Positions 1 through 5,513 of a stretch of DNA of 27,452 nt are shown piece by piece. Position 1 is the first letter of the stretch. The number at the start of each line of letters is the position of its first letter. Source of the DNA: an uncultured Peptoniphilus sp. (GTDB taxonomy: Bacteria > Bacillota > Clostridia > Tissierellales > Peptoniphilaceae); assembly GCA_946999425.1 (NCBI GenBank), contig CAMQDG010000014.1, positions 1 to 27,452 on the forward strand, written 5' to 3'. Both the position numbers and the translations under genes were made by a program. Below the pieces are notes generated by a model. That model saw nothing but the letters and a program-made list of their open reading frames with translations, was not told the origin of the DNA and made no database searches.

Positions 1-625
1 TTTTTAACTTATCTTTAGATGTACCATTAATTTTAGCTCCGTCAGCCAAACTAAAGGCAGTTTCATTTTTATCTAACACATAATTTCCGTCGTTTATCTC
101 TGCTCCTTTTTTAACATTAATTGCTGTTTTATAACCTGTCATTGTTAATGTTTTTCCATCGGCTACAGTTAAATGACTTCCTTCTGAAAGGTCAATTCCA
201 GTTTCACTACCTTGCATAGTTACATCAGAGATAAATTTTAATGTTACTTGTTTATCAACTGTTATATTTGTTTCAGTAAGGCTTATAACATTAAGCGTAT
301 CTCCGTCTTTAGTCTTTTCAATTGCCTTAGCAAAAGTTTTAACCGGCTTTTCTTTTGTACCGTCATTATTATCATCACCATTTGCATAATCTAAGTAAAC
401 TTCTGTTAGATTATTTCCTCCAGTCGCTTTTTCTGCACTCCCCATTGTTTCTATATTTTCGGTTAAAAAATTATCTTCCCTGTTAACTTCTTCTTTATTC
501 CCGCTAATTTCATTAGTGTTAATCGGTAAATTATTACCCTCTGCATAAACCACATCTATAGATGGACTTATGATCCCAATAAGCATTAATATTGATAGAA
601 ATAAAGAAATAATTTTATTTCTCAT
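1..625 (-). CDS. Secreted surface protein, N-terminal part (beta-helix-like), runs off the left edge
   Basis: The frame is open from ATG at 625 to base 1 (208 codons seen, 3' end missing). An AGGTGA Shine-Dalgarno at about 635-640 sits 8 nt before the ATG; an adjacent TTG at 628 is a less well spaced alternative. Residues 1-28 form a signal peptide: basic MRNK, a hydrophobic core, then VYA before EGNN. A low-complexity polar linker follows to about residue 70. Residues 75-114 carry the pattern E-V-Y-L-D-Y-A-N-G-D-D-N-N-D-G-T...P-V-K-T-F-A-K-A-I, the usual opening of right-handed parallel beta-helix (pectin-lyase-like) surface proteins. After it come short rungs of beta-strand character (LTVADGKTLTM, INVKKGAEI). 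The family is typically exported and wall-anchored in Gram-positive cocci, but the anchor would lie outside the window. The role, such as adhesin, is inferred only. Confidence 0.75.
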   Translation of the reverse strand, partial: MRNKIISLFLSILMLIGIISPSIDVVYAEGNNLPINTNEISGNKEEVNREDNFLTENIETMGSAEKATGGNNLTEVYLDYANGDDNNDGTKEKPVKTFAKAIEKTKDGDTLNVISLTETNITVDKQVTLKFISDVTMQGSETGIDLSEGSHLTVADGKTLTMTGYKTAINVKKGAEINDGNYVLDKNETAFSLADGAKINGTSKDKLK

Positions 626-750
626 CAAAATAGTCACCTCTTTCTTAATTGTATTTACTTTTTAAGCATATTAAATTTATGACATGAGAACAATCCTATA
701 GTATTCTTAACTCACCCCTCCCTTAACAAAAAATTTTTATACCTAAAACC

Positions 751-778
751 ATTTTACCCCTCCATCATTTTTTGTCAA
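751..778 (-). promoter_or_regulatory. Promoter for the surface protein gene, with a ~120-nt leader
   Basis: On the minus strand TTGACA (778-773) is separated by 16 nt from TAAAAT (756-751). Transcription would start near 744, giving a leader of about 120 nt before the ATG at 625. The leader contains an extra purine-rich GGGAGGGGTGAG tract around 710-722 that is not followed by a usable ORF. Confidence 0.55.
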
Positions 779-922
779 TATTATATATTTGTATCCCTGT
801 ATATTCCTGTACTATTTCACCGCACTTTGATCTTGTTTTTATTTAATCACCTGTAGTTTCCAATGGTTATACCTTGATGGGATCCTTTTGTTACTACCAC
901 TTTTATTCTCTTATAAAACTAA
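779..922. other. Gap between surface-protein promoter and terminator; nothing recognisable
   Basis: Together with the leader at 626-750 this forms a gene-free stretch of about 300 bases. No ORF with a ribosome binding site, RNA gene or repeat was recognised. On the minus strand about 18 codons around 845-898 read as plausible protein (KVVVTKGSHQGITIGNYR then stop) without a start, so this may be further gene debris. Confidence 0.4.
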
Positions 923-946
923 AAAAGGACACCTAAGTGTCCTTTT
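923..946. terminator. Perfect 10-bp hairpin, bidirectional terminator
   Basis: AAAAGGACAC (923-932) pairs with GTGTCCTTTT (937-946) around a CTAA loop, with a short T/A-rich flank on each side. It directly follows the stop codon (949-947) of the minus-strand helicase remnant and probably ended that transcript. Confidence 0.7.
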
Positions 947-1153
947 CTATAATGACCTTAATTCTGGTCTTTCTTTTTTATATTCATTTATTGTTCCTGC
1001 TACTTGAACTGTTTTTCCTAAACCTACCTCATCTCCTAAGAAGTTTGTTTTAGTTTCTGTCATAAATGCTACTCCTACCGTTTGATAGTCTTTTAATGTT
1101 CCTATTTTATAGCTTAGTTTTATTTCTGTTTCTTTATTACAAAATAGCTTGAC
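947..1153 (-). pseudogene. SNF2-family helicase remnant (Walker A region only)
   Basis: A 68-codon open stretch without a start codon, bounded upstream by an in-frame TAG (1156-1154). It reads TLKDYQTVGVAFM...NFLGDEVGLGKTVQVAGTINEYKKERPELRSL-stop. This matches the N-terminal motor region of SNF2/SWI2 helicases: the Q-motif-like YQxxGVxF, then a Walker A with sequence DEVGLGKTVQ. Everything after motif I is missing. Another frame just upstream (about 1125-1212) also reads like protein (DDYSSEYNYWEPYRSSYF), suggesting a frameshift in a formerly longer gene. A full gene would exceed 400 codons, so this is a relic. A good sigma-70 promoter lies upstream and a terminator at the end, so the scrap may still be transcribed. 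Confidence 0.65.
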
Positions 1154-1222
1154 CTATAAGGCTCCCAATAATTGTATTCGGAACTGTAATCATCTTTTTT
1201 TATAGATTTTATAGATATTTTT

Positions 1223-1251
1223 ATTATACATATAGATTAAAAAAATGTAAA
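1223..1251 (-). promoter_or_regulatory. Sigma-A-type promoter upstream of the helicase remnant
   Basis: TTTACA (1251-1246) - 17 nt - TATAAT (1228-1223) on the minus strand. The transcript would run from about 1216 to the hairpin at 923-946 (about 290 nt) with no intact start codon or SD for the helicase frame. The chance that an AT-rich region gives such a match is not negligible. Confidence 0.4.
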
Positions 1252-1255
1252 TGAG

Positions 1256-1503
1256 CTTAAAATCATGGTATAAGGCAATCCATATCAAGAAAAGTAATTG
1301 TTATGATAACTCTATTATATAAACATTCTTTGGTAAGTTAAAAATGAGGTTTATTATGGTTATGAAAAGAGTTGTGGATCTTTCGTAGAATTTTCGAGAG
1401 CGATAGAAAAATATATTTATTATTACAATACGAAAGCATTCAATAAAAAACAAAATGGATGCCTCCTACAAAGTATAGGTTAGCATCCACTACAACTAAT
1501 TAA
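1256..1503 (+). pseudogene. IS3-family transposase (OrfB) C-terminal relic
   Basis: Joining three frames recovers the end of an IS3/IS150-type DDE transposase: GIRQSISRK (1267-1293), then CYDNSII-stop-TFFGKLK (1299-1343), then NEVYYGYEK...RAIEKYIYYYNTK (1343-1433), then KTKWMPPTKYRLASTTTN-stop (to 1503). Intact homologs read GIRQSMSRKGNCYDNAxIExFFGxLKNE. The position of the catalytic Glu in NSIIE is a TAA here (1320-1322). At least three single-base frameshifts are present, two of them in A runs. The 5' part, including the first two Asp residues, is absent, so the element cannot move. The relic ends 16 nt before the stop codon of the convergent racemase-like gene. Confidence 0.75.
1443..1489 (-). 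terminator. Candidate terminator for the veg/ispE/racemase-like unit
   Basis: On the minus strand TGGATGC (1489-1483) pairs with GCATCCA (1462-1456), with an inner CCTA/TAGG pairing, followed by a T-rich tail (TTTTGTTTTTTATT, 1455-1442). It lies 30 nt beyond the stop at 1520 and inside the transposase relic, so the gene may have borrowed mobile-element sequence as its terminator. Confidence 0.45.
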
Positions 1504-1519
1504 TATTATATCCAGTTTT

Positions 1520-2209
1520 TTAAGCCCTAAATTTATATACGGGTCTTATTTTAAAGTCTGTAAATTTTTCTGCATTTGTATAAAAATCTTTTCTATTTTC
1601 GCTTACTATATATTTTATATTTCCCTCTAAAAATTTGAGGGTCCATTTTTTGTCCTCCATATATTTTATAAAATAATTTTCAGCTAAATCATTAAGACTT
1701 ATAACTTCTCCACTAACATGTTTTTTAAATCTGTCTTTAATAAGAGAAAGGTCTGTGTCAAATAAAAAAACATCTTTTTTGCCTCCCACAAGGCTTTCTA
1801 TTATCTTGTCGCTTATATAAAGATTTCCTCCATCATTAACTGCATTTATTAGAACTTGTCCATCCACAAAATCATCTATTGAATAAAATTTTTTTAAGTT
1901 GCTCGCTCCTATAACTGTGTGACTTTTAAGTAAGTCTTTATAACTTTCAAAGGCTGTTACAACTTTTTGAATGCCATTTAAATAGTAAGCAAGTGTTGGA
2001 TTTACAACTAAAATTGCCTTGGGGTTTTGATCTAAAAAATAATTTGCCCGAGCAAGGGCAATTGTCGATGCGGATTTTTTTCTTAGTGCCATGGGATAAG
2101 ATATGGTATCTGCAAAAAATACAAAAGATTCTTTATTTAAATTTTTTCTTAAATTTTTTACCATTCCAATGGAGCCTATGGAATCATCATAGATGAAAAT
2201 TTTATACAT
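1520..2209 (-). CDS. Glutamate-racemase-fold protein lacking catalytic cysteines
   Basis: 229 aa from ATG at 2209. That start has GGAGGAGAAG just upstream and overlaps the ispE stop by 8 nt; the longer ORF from 2239 lies inside ispE and has no SD. Aspects of MurI (Asp/Glu racemase) are visible along the whole length. The N-terminal IYDDSIGSIG resembles FDSGxGG, FADTISYPMALRKKS resembles YxGDTxxxPYGxKS, and KAILVVNPT sits where the family has AxVIACNT. FLFDTDLSLIKDRF sits where the family has LGCTHYPLL, and the tail IVSENRKDFYTNAEKF resembles the usual YVTxDPExFxxxAxxF. Both catalytic cysteines are replaced (C to N and C to T), and the protein contains no cysteine at all. It is therefore unlikely to racemise glutamate by the known mechanism. 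It could be a regulatory or scaffolding pseudo-enzyme; its function is not known. It is last in the veg-ispE direction. Confidence 0.7.
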   Translation of the reverse strand: MYKIFIYDDSIGSIGMVKNLRKNLNKESFVFFADTISYPMALRKKSASTIALARANYFLDQNPKAILVVNPTLAYYLNGIQKVVTAFESYKDLLKSHTVIGASNLKKFYSIDDFVDGQVLINAVNDGGNLYISDKIIESLVGGKKDVFLFDTDLSLIKDRFKKHVSGEVISLNDLAENYFIKYMEDKKWTLKFLEGNIKYIVSENRKDFYTNAEKFTDFKIRPVYKFRA

Positions 2210-3035
2210 CTTCTCCTCCAAACCCATACACTTTATCATAAATATCCTTAAAATAATTATAGGCCCTTTTAAGATCTTCCTTATTCATAAAAATTCCAAA
2301 AATGCTTGACCCGCTTCCACTTAATAGTCCTGCGGCATTGAAACTTGAAATTTTTTCTTTTAAGTCATAAAGGTCCGGATGTTTTTTAAAAACTGGTTCT
2401 TCCATTTTATTTATGAGATTTTTCCTAAGTCCATCTAAGTCCTTTGATAAAATAGAGGATCTTATTTTATTAAAATCAACTCTCTTATTATCTATCTTTA
2501 TTTTTTCATAGACTTCTTTTGTAGAAATTTCATATCCAGGATTAATAAGTAAGATATTAAGCTTAGGCATTTGAATTTTTTGTAAAATATCGCCTATGCC
2601 CTCAGCTAAAAAAATTCCTCCATTTAAGCAGTAGGGAAAATCCGCTCCAATATTTTTACCTATTTTTTCTAGTTCCTTTAAAGATAGATTTAAATCATAG
2701 GCGGAGTTTAAAAATTTTAATGTGTTTGCTCCGTTAAAAGTTCCCCCTGCAAGTCCTGCTCCATAGGGAACATTTTTTATAACTTTACAAGTAAAGGGTA
2801 AATCCTTATTTGTAAATTTTTTAAGTGCCAAATAGGATTTATAAATAATATTATCTTCTAACCTTAAATTTTCTATTCCTACCATTTCAATTTTAAGGTC
2901 CCTGGATTTTTCAAAAACCATCTCTTCAAATAAAGGAATTTGATACATTATTGTTTTTATATTGTGATATCCGTCTTGCCTTTTATTTAAAATATCAAGA
3001 CCTATATTTATTTTAGCTTGAGAATAAACTTTCAT
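2202..3035 (-). CDS. ispE: 4-diphosphocytidyl-2-C-methyl-D-erythritol kinase
   Basis: 277 aa, normal length for IspE, a cytosolic GHMP-family kinase that phosphorylates the 2-hydroxyl of CDP-methylerythritol with ATP in the non-mevalonate (MEP) isoprenoid pathway. Visible motifs are N-terminal AKINIGLDI with the catalytic Lys, DGYHNI, the ATP-binding glycine loop VPYGAGLAGGTFNGAN (about residues 89-104), GADFPYCL with the catalytic Asp, and LSGSGSSIFGIF near the C-terminus. The loop departs from the common GLGGGSSDAA form (AGGTFNGA). The gene lies downstream of veg, as in Bacillus, and overlaps the racemase-like gene. No Shine-Dalgarno precedes the ATG; instead a -10 box lies 6 nt upstream (see the promoter entry). 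Confidence 0.92.
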   Translation of the reverse strand: MKVYSQAKINIGLDILNKRQDGYHNIKTIMYQIPLFEEMVFEKSRDLKIEMVGIENLRLEDNIIYKSYLALKKFTNKDLPFTCKVIKNVPYGAGLAGGTFNGANTLKFLNSAYDLNLSLKELEKIGKNIGADFPYCLNGGIFLAEGIGDILQKIQMPKLNILLINPGYEISTKEVYEKIKIDNKRVDFNKIRSSILSKDLDGLRKNLINKMEEPVFKKHPDLYDLKEKISSFNAAGLLSGSGSSIFGIFMNKEDLKRAYNYFKDIYDKVYGFGGEDV

Positions 3036-3050
3036 AAGATAATTTTAACA
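3035..3050 (-). promoter_or_regulatory. Extended -10 promoter placing ispE transcription start at its ATG
   Basis: On the minus strand TG-T-TAAAAT (3050-3042) is followed by TATCTT and then ATG (3035). Standard spacing puts +1 on the A of the ATG, giving a leaderless message. The -35 region is poor and falls in the T-run of the veg terminator. Readthrough from veg is the alternative. Confidence 0.4.
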
Positions 3051-3063
3051 TAAATTTTACAAT

Positions 3064-3089
3064 AAAAAAAAGAAGGCTTAGCCTTCTTA
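3064..3089 (-). terminator. Intrinsic terminator of veg
   Basis: On the minus strand AAGAAGGC-TAA-GCCTTCTT followed by a T run. The stop codon of veg (3089-3087) is part of the stem, so the terminator starts directly at the end of the gene and separates veg from ispE. Confidence 0.8.
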
Positions 3090-3356
3090 GGAAATTTTTT
3101 CATTACATTCTTTTAAATCTATATCATCTTCAATAACAGAAATCATAACTGTTGAAGTGAGTACGTCAGAATAGGTGTAAGATGAGGTTGTCATTTCAAT
3201 TCCATTTTCAACTTCAACTACAAACAAACTGGGATATACCGCTTTAATTTTTCCAAATCTTGTGACATATTTCTTCCTACCCTTATTGGCTTTTAAGACA
3301 ATTCTTTTTCCAATATGTTGTGTAAGCTCTTTCTTAATCATTTCCATCTGGTTCAT
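3087..3356 (-). CDS. veg: Veg family protein
   Basis: 89 aa, matching the small Veg protein (DUF1021) of Firmicutes. Landmarks are IKKELTQHIGKRIVLKANKGRKK, then YPSLFVVEVENG and SYTYSDVLTSTV, all in the family's usual order. In Bacillus subtilis Veg is very abundantly transcribed and has been linked to biofilm regulation; no enzyme activity is known. The first ATG (3356) is preceded by AGAGGGGAT at good spacing; internal Met codons at residues 4 and 6 are less likely starts. It has a near-perfect promoter, its own terminator, and ispE directly after it, the same order as in Bacillus. Confidence 0.9.
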   Translation of the reverse strand: MNQMEMIKKELTQHIGKRIVLKANKGRKKYVTRFGKIKAVYPSLFVVEVENGIEMTTSSYTYSDVLTSTVMISVIEDDIDLKECNEKIS

Positions 3357-3389
3357 CTTATATCCCCTCTACTCTCTTTATTTTGCTTA

Positions 3390-3418
3390 ATTATACTATA
3401 TTTAGTGGTCTATGTCAA
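3390..3418 (-). promoter_or_regulatory. Consensus sigma-A promoter of veg
   Basis: TTGACA (3418-3413) - 17 nt - TATAAT (3395-3390) on the minus strand, a full match in both boxes. The start would be near 3383, giving a leader of about 27 nt. This fits the very high veg transcription known in other Firmicutes. Confidence 0.85.
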
Positions 3419-3504
3419 GTAAATCTTTATATTGTACTATCTTCAATTTTTCTTGTCAATACGTTTTCACAAAATTTTTACAATTTATAAGTTTAAATTT
3501 TTTT

Positions 3505-3546
3505 CTTAAAATTTATAGAAATTTTAATCCTATAAATAATCTTAAG
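3505..3546. repeat. Interrupted palindrome upstream of the zinc-ribbon gene
   Basis: ATTTATAG (3511-3518) and CTATAAAT (3530-3537) form a perfect 8-bp inverted repeat around 11 nt, with an outer CTTAA/TTAAG pair at 3505-3509 and 3542-3546. It lies about 40 nt upstream of the plus-strand -10 box and could be an operator. Confidence 0.35.
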
Positions 3547-3580
3547 ACTCTTTTAAAGCTCTCTTTTATAATATAAAATA

Positions 3581-3589
3581 TGTTATAAT
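3581..3589 (+). promoter_or_regulatory. Extended -10 promoter of the zinc-ribbon membrane protein gene
   Basis: ATGTTATAAT contains TG-n-TATAAT (TG at 3581-3582, -10 at 3584-3589). No good -35 is seen 17 nt upstream (CTCTTT). The start would be near 3596, about 17 nt before the TTG codon. Confidence 0.6.
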
Positions 3590-3612
3590 TATTTTAGTGA
3601 GAAGGTGATAAT

Positions 3613-5442
3613 TTGTATTGCCCAAATTGTGGTCATATAGTAAATTCAGAAGACAATTATTGTAAAAACTGCGGAAAAAATCTTAGAAATGTCAAAGTTA
3701 CCATAAAATCAAATGACAAAGATCAAATTGATATGGAAGAGACGAGAATCTTTAAGCCCATTAGAGATGATGGTATTGATTCAACTTCACAAATCAAGGA
3801 TATTATTAATGCAGTTGACAAGAAAGTCAAATCTAATATAGAAAATTACAAAAAAAACATAAATCTGAAGCCTGAAAGTCCAACTAAATTAAACAAAGAG
3901 ATAAATGATTTGTCACAAGTTTTTGAAGAGGATATAAAAAAGGAAAATAAGTCTGATACTAAAGTTGATTTTAATAAAGAGGACTTAACTTCAAAAAGCT
4001 TAGATGAAGAAAAAAAATCTATTTTAAAGGATTCAATGGATATTAAAAATTCAGAAAATTTTAAGGAGAAAAGAGAAGAAATCGTAAAAAATCCTGAAAA
4101 ACCTGAGGTTTCTCAGGAAAAAACAGATTTTTCCAAAAAGCCTGAAAAGAAAAAGAAATCCTTTAAAGAGCATTTTAAAGATTTTATAAATGAAGATGAT
4201 GATGAATTTTCTATTTTTGCAGATTTAGAGAAAAAAAATAAAAATACTGACCATCTTAAAAATCAAAATATAAATGAAACTTTAACTGACCTTAATCCTA
4301 TAAATATGGAAAATACCATGAGTATTCCTAAGGTTGATTTGGAGGAAGAGTTAAAGAAAGCTGAAAAATCTCATCCTGATAAAAGTGATTTAATTTCTGA
4401 TGATTTTAAAAATGTGGAAAGATTTATTAAAAAAGAGTCTTCAAAAAATCTAAACAAAGTCAAACGTCGCAATGATGATATTACAGAAATTTCTAAGGAT
4501 TTTGTAATAGATAGAGAAAATCCCAGTCAAGATTTTATTTATAAGGACAAAGAAAAGAAAAAAAGTACATCTTCAAATGTTAATAAGTCTTTTGACCAAA
4601 AGACAGATTCAAAAAAACTTTATCATTCTGATGCAAAAACTTTTTTTGAACAGGTTAATGAAGCTTTAAGGGAAGAAGAATTAAAAAAGGCTGAGCTTGA
4701 AAAAAACAAGCCTATTAATAAAATTAAATCTTTCTTTGGAGGTTCTTTTTCAAAAAATAAAGATGATGATGAAAAAGTTAAAAATCCTTCTAAGAAAAAA
4801 AATCCTTCTGAAAAAGTTAAAAATTTACAGAAAGATAATTTTAAAGACTTAAAAGTAAAAAAAATCAAAAAAAATTTAGATTTTAAAAATTTAGATTTGG
4901 AAAATGTGGGAAATCAAATTTCTCTTGTTGATGAAAAAATTGCAAAAAAGGATAAAAATGCAAAAATTGCAATGATAATCATAATGTTCATCTTAGATCT
5001 TATTGCTGTGAGTCTTGCTTACAAAAAATTTTTTGTAGGAATAATTTTCATTCCTATTTTAAAAATTGTAATAAGTTTATTTGACCACTATCTTGCCTTT
5101 TCCATTGCCAGTGACAAAGTTTGGATAAAGGCAAATAAGGATACTATTTTAGATAAGGCTTTCTTTAATTGGTTTATTTGCAGAGTTTTTGTTTTTATAC
5201 TATTCTTAATAAATCCCTTTGATGGAATTTTAAATTGGAGACCTATTGAAGCAATGACTCCTGGACTTTTCTCAACTATACTTTTATTTTTTATTACAAC
5301 TTTTGTTGCTCTTAATCAATATAAACAAGAGCTCGAATCGGCAGATAAAATTAATTTTATGGGTTGGTATATAGTTCCCTTTATAATAATAGAAATTGTT
5401 TCAAAATTATTTTTTATGCTTATTAATTTCATACTAATTTAA
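3613..5442 (+). CDS. Zinc-ribbon protein with long charged linker and C-terminal membrane domain
   Basis: 609 aa starting at TTG 3613, supported by AAGGTGA at 3602-3608; no ATG is positioned to replace it. Residues 1-24 are a four-cysteine zinc ribbon (CPNCG...CKNCG, CxxC-10-CxxC). From about 30 to 445 the chain is extremely rich in Lys, Asp, Glu, Asn and Ser, with predicted disorder and short repeats such as KNPSKKKNPSEKVKN. The C-terminal 155 residues hold about five hydrophobic segments (near 453-470, 473-490, 518-537, 551-568, 583-609). The design is a cytosolic zinc finger tethered by a long flexible arm to a polytopic membrane domain. Zinc-ribbon plus membrane proteins are common in Firmicutes, mostly without known function, and no catalytic motif is seen. 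Monocistronic: own promoter, and a shared terminator facing nifJ. Confidence 0.8.
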   Translation: MYCPNCGHIVNSEDNYCKNCGKNLRNVKVTIKSNDKDQIDMEETRIFKPIRDDGIDSTSQIKDIINAVDKKVKSNIENYKKNINLKPESPTKLNKEINDLSQVFEEDIKKENKSDTKVDFNKEDLTSKSLDEEKKSILKDSMDIKNSENFKEKREEIVKNPEKPEVSQEKTDFSKKPEKKKKSFKEHFKDFINEDDDEFSIFADLEKKNKNTDHLKNQNINETLTDLNPINMENTMSIPKVDLEEELKKAEKSHPDKSDLISDDFKNVERFIKKESSKNLNKVKRRNDDITEISKDFVIDRENPSQDFIYKDKEKKKSTSSNVNKSFDQKTDSKKLYHSDAKTFFEQVNEALREEELKKAELEKNKPINKIKSFFGGSFSKNKDDDEKVKNPSKKKNPSEKVKNLQKDNFKDLKVKKIKKNLDFKNLDLENVGNQISLVDEKIAKKDKNAKIAMIIIMFILDLIAVSLAYKKFFVGIIFIPILKIVISLFDHYLAFSIASDKVWIKANKDTILDKAFFNWFICRVFVFILFLINPFDGILNWRPIEAMTPGLFSTILLFFITTFVALNQYKQELESADKINFMGWYIVPFIIIEIVSKLFFMLINFILI

Positions 5443-5470
5443 ATTAAAATTGCCTTTATTTTAAATTCAT

Positions 5471-5504
5471 AAAAAAAGAGACCTCTTTCGAGATCTCTTT
5501 TTTA
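5471..5504. terminator. Bidirectional terminator between convergent genes
   Basis: AAAAAAGAGA (5472-5481) pairs with TCTCTTTTTT (5494-5503) with a partly paired inner region (CCTC/GAG). It has A-rich and T-rich flanks and serves both the zinc-ribbon gene (plus) and nifJ (minus). Confidence 0.8.
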
Positions 5505-5513
5505 TTTATAAAT

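Noticed and set aside
1135..1192. An 18-codon hydrophobic peptide frame (starting MITVPNTIIG) on the minus strand after the 1223-1251 promoter
   Set aside because: No Shine-Dalgarno, overlaps protein-like debris in another frame, and is too short to support without other evidence.
1520..2209. Naming the racemase-like gene murI
   Set aside because: Both catalytic cysteine positions are substituted, so an active glutamate racemase is not supported.
2210..2239. Longer start (ATG 2239) for the racemase-like gene
   Set aside because: The extra ten codons lie inside ispE and lack an SD, while ATG 2209 has GGAGGAGAAG directly upstream and begins at the family's normal N-terminus.
4623..4868. An 81-codon minus-strand open frame rich in Phe, Leu and Ser
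   Set aside because: It is the antisense of the Lys/Glu-rich linker of the zinc-ribbon protein.
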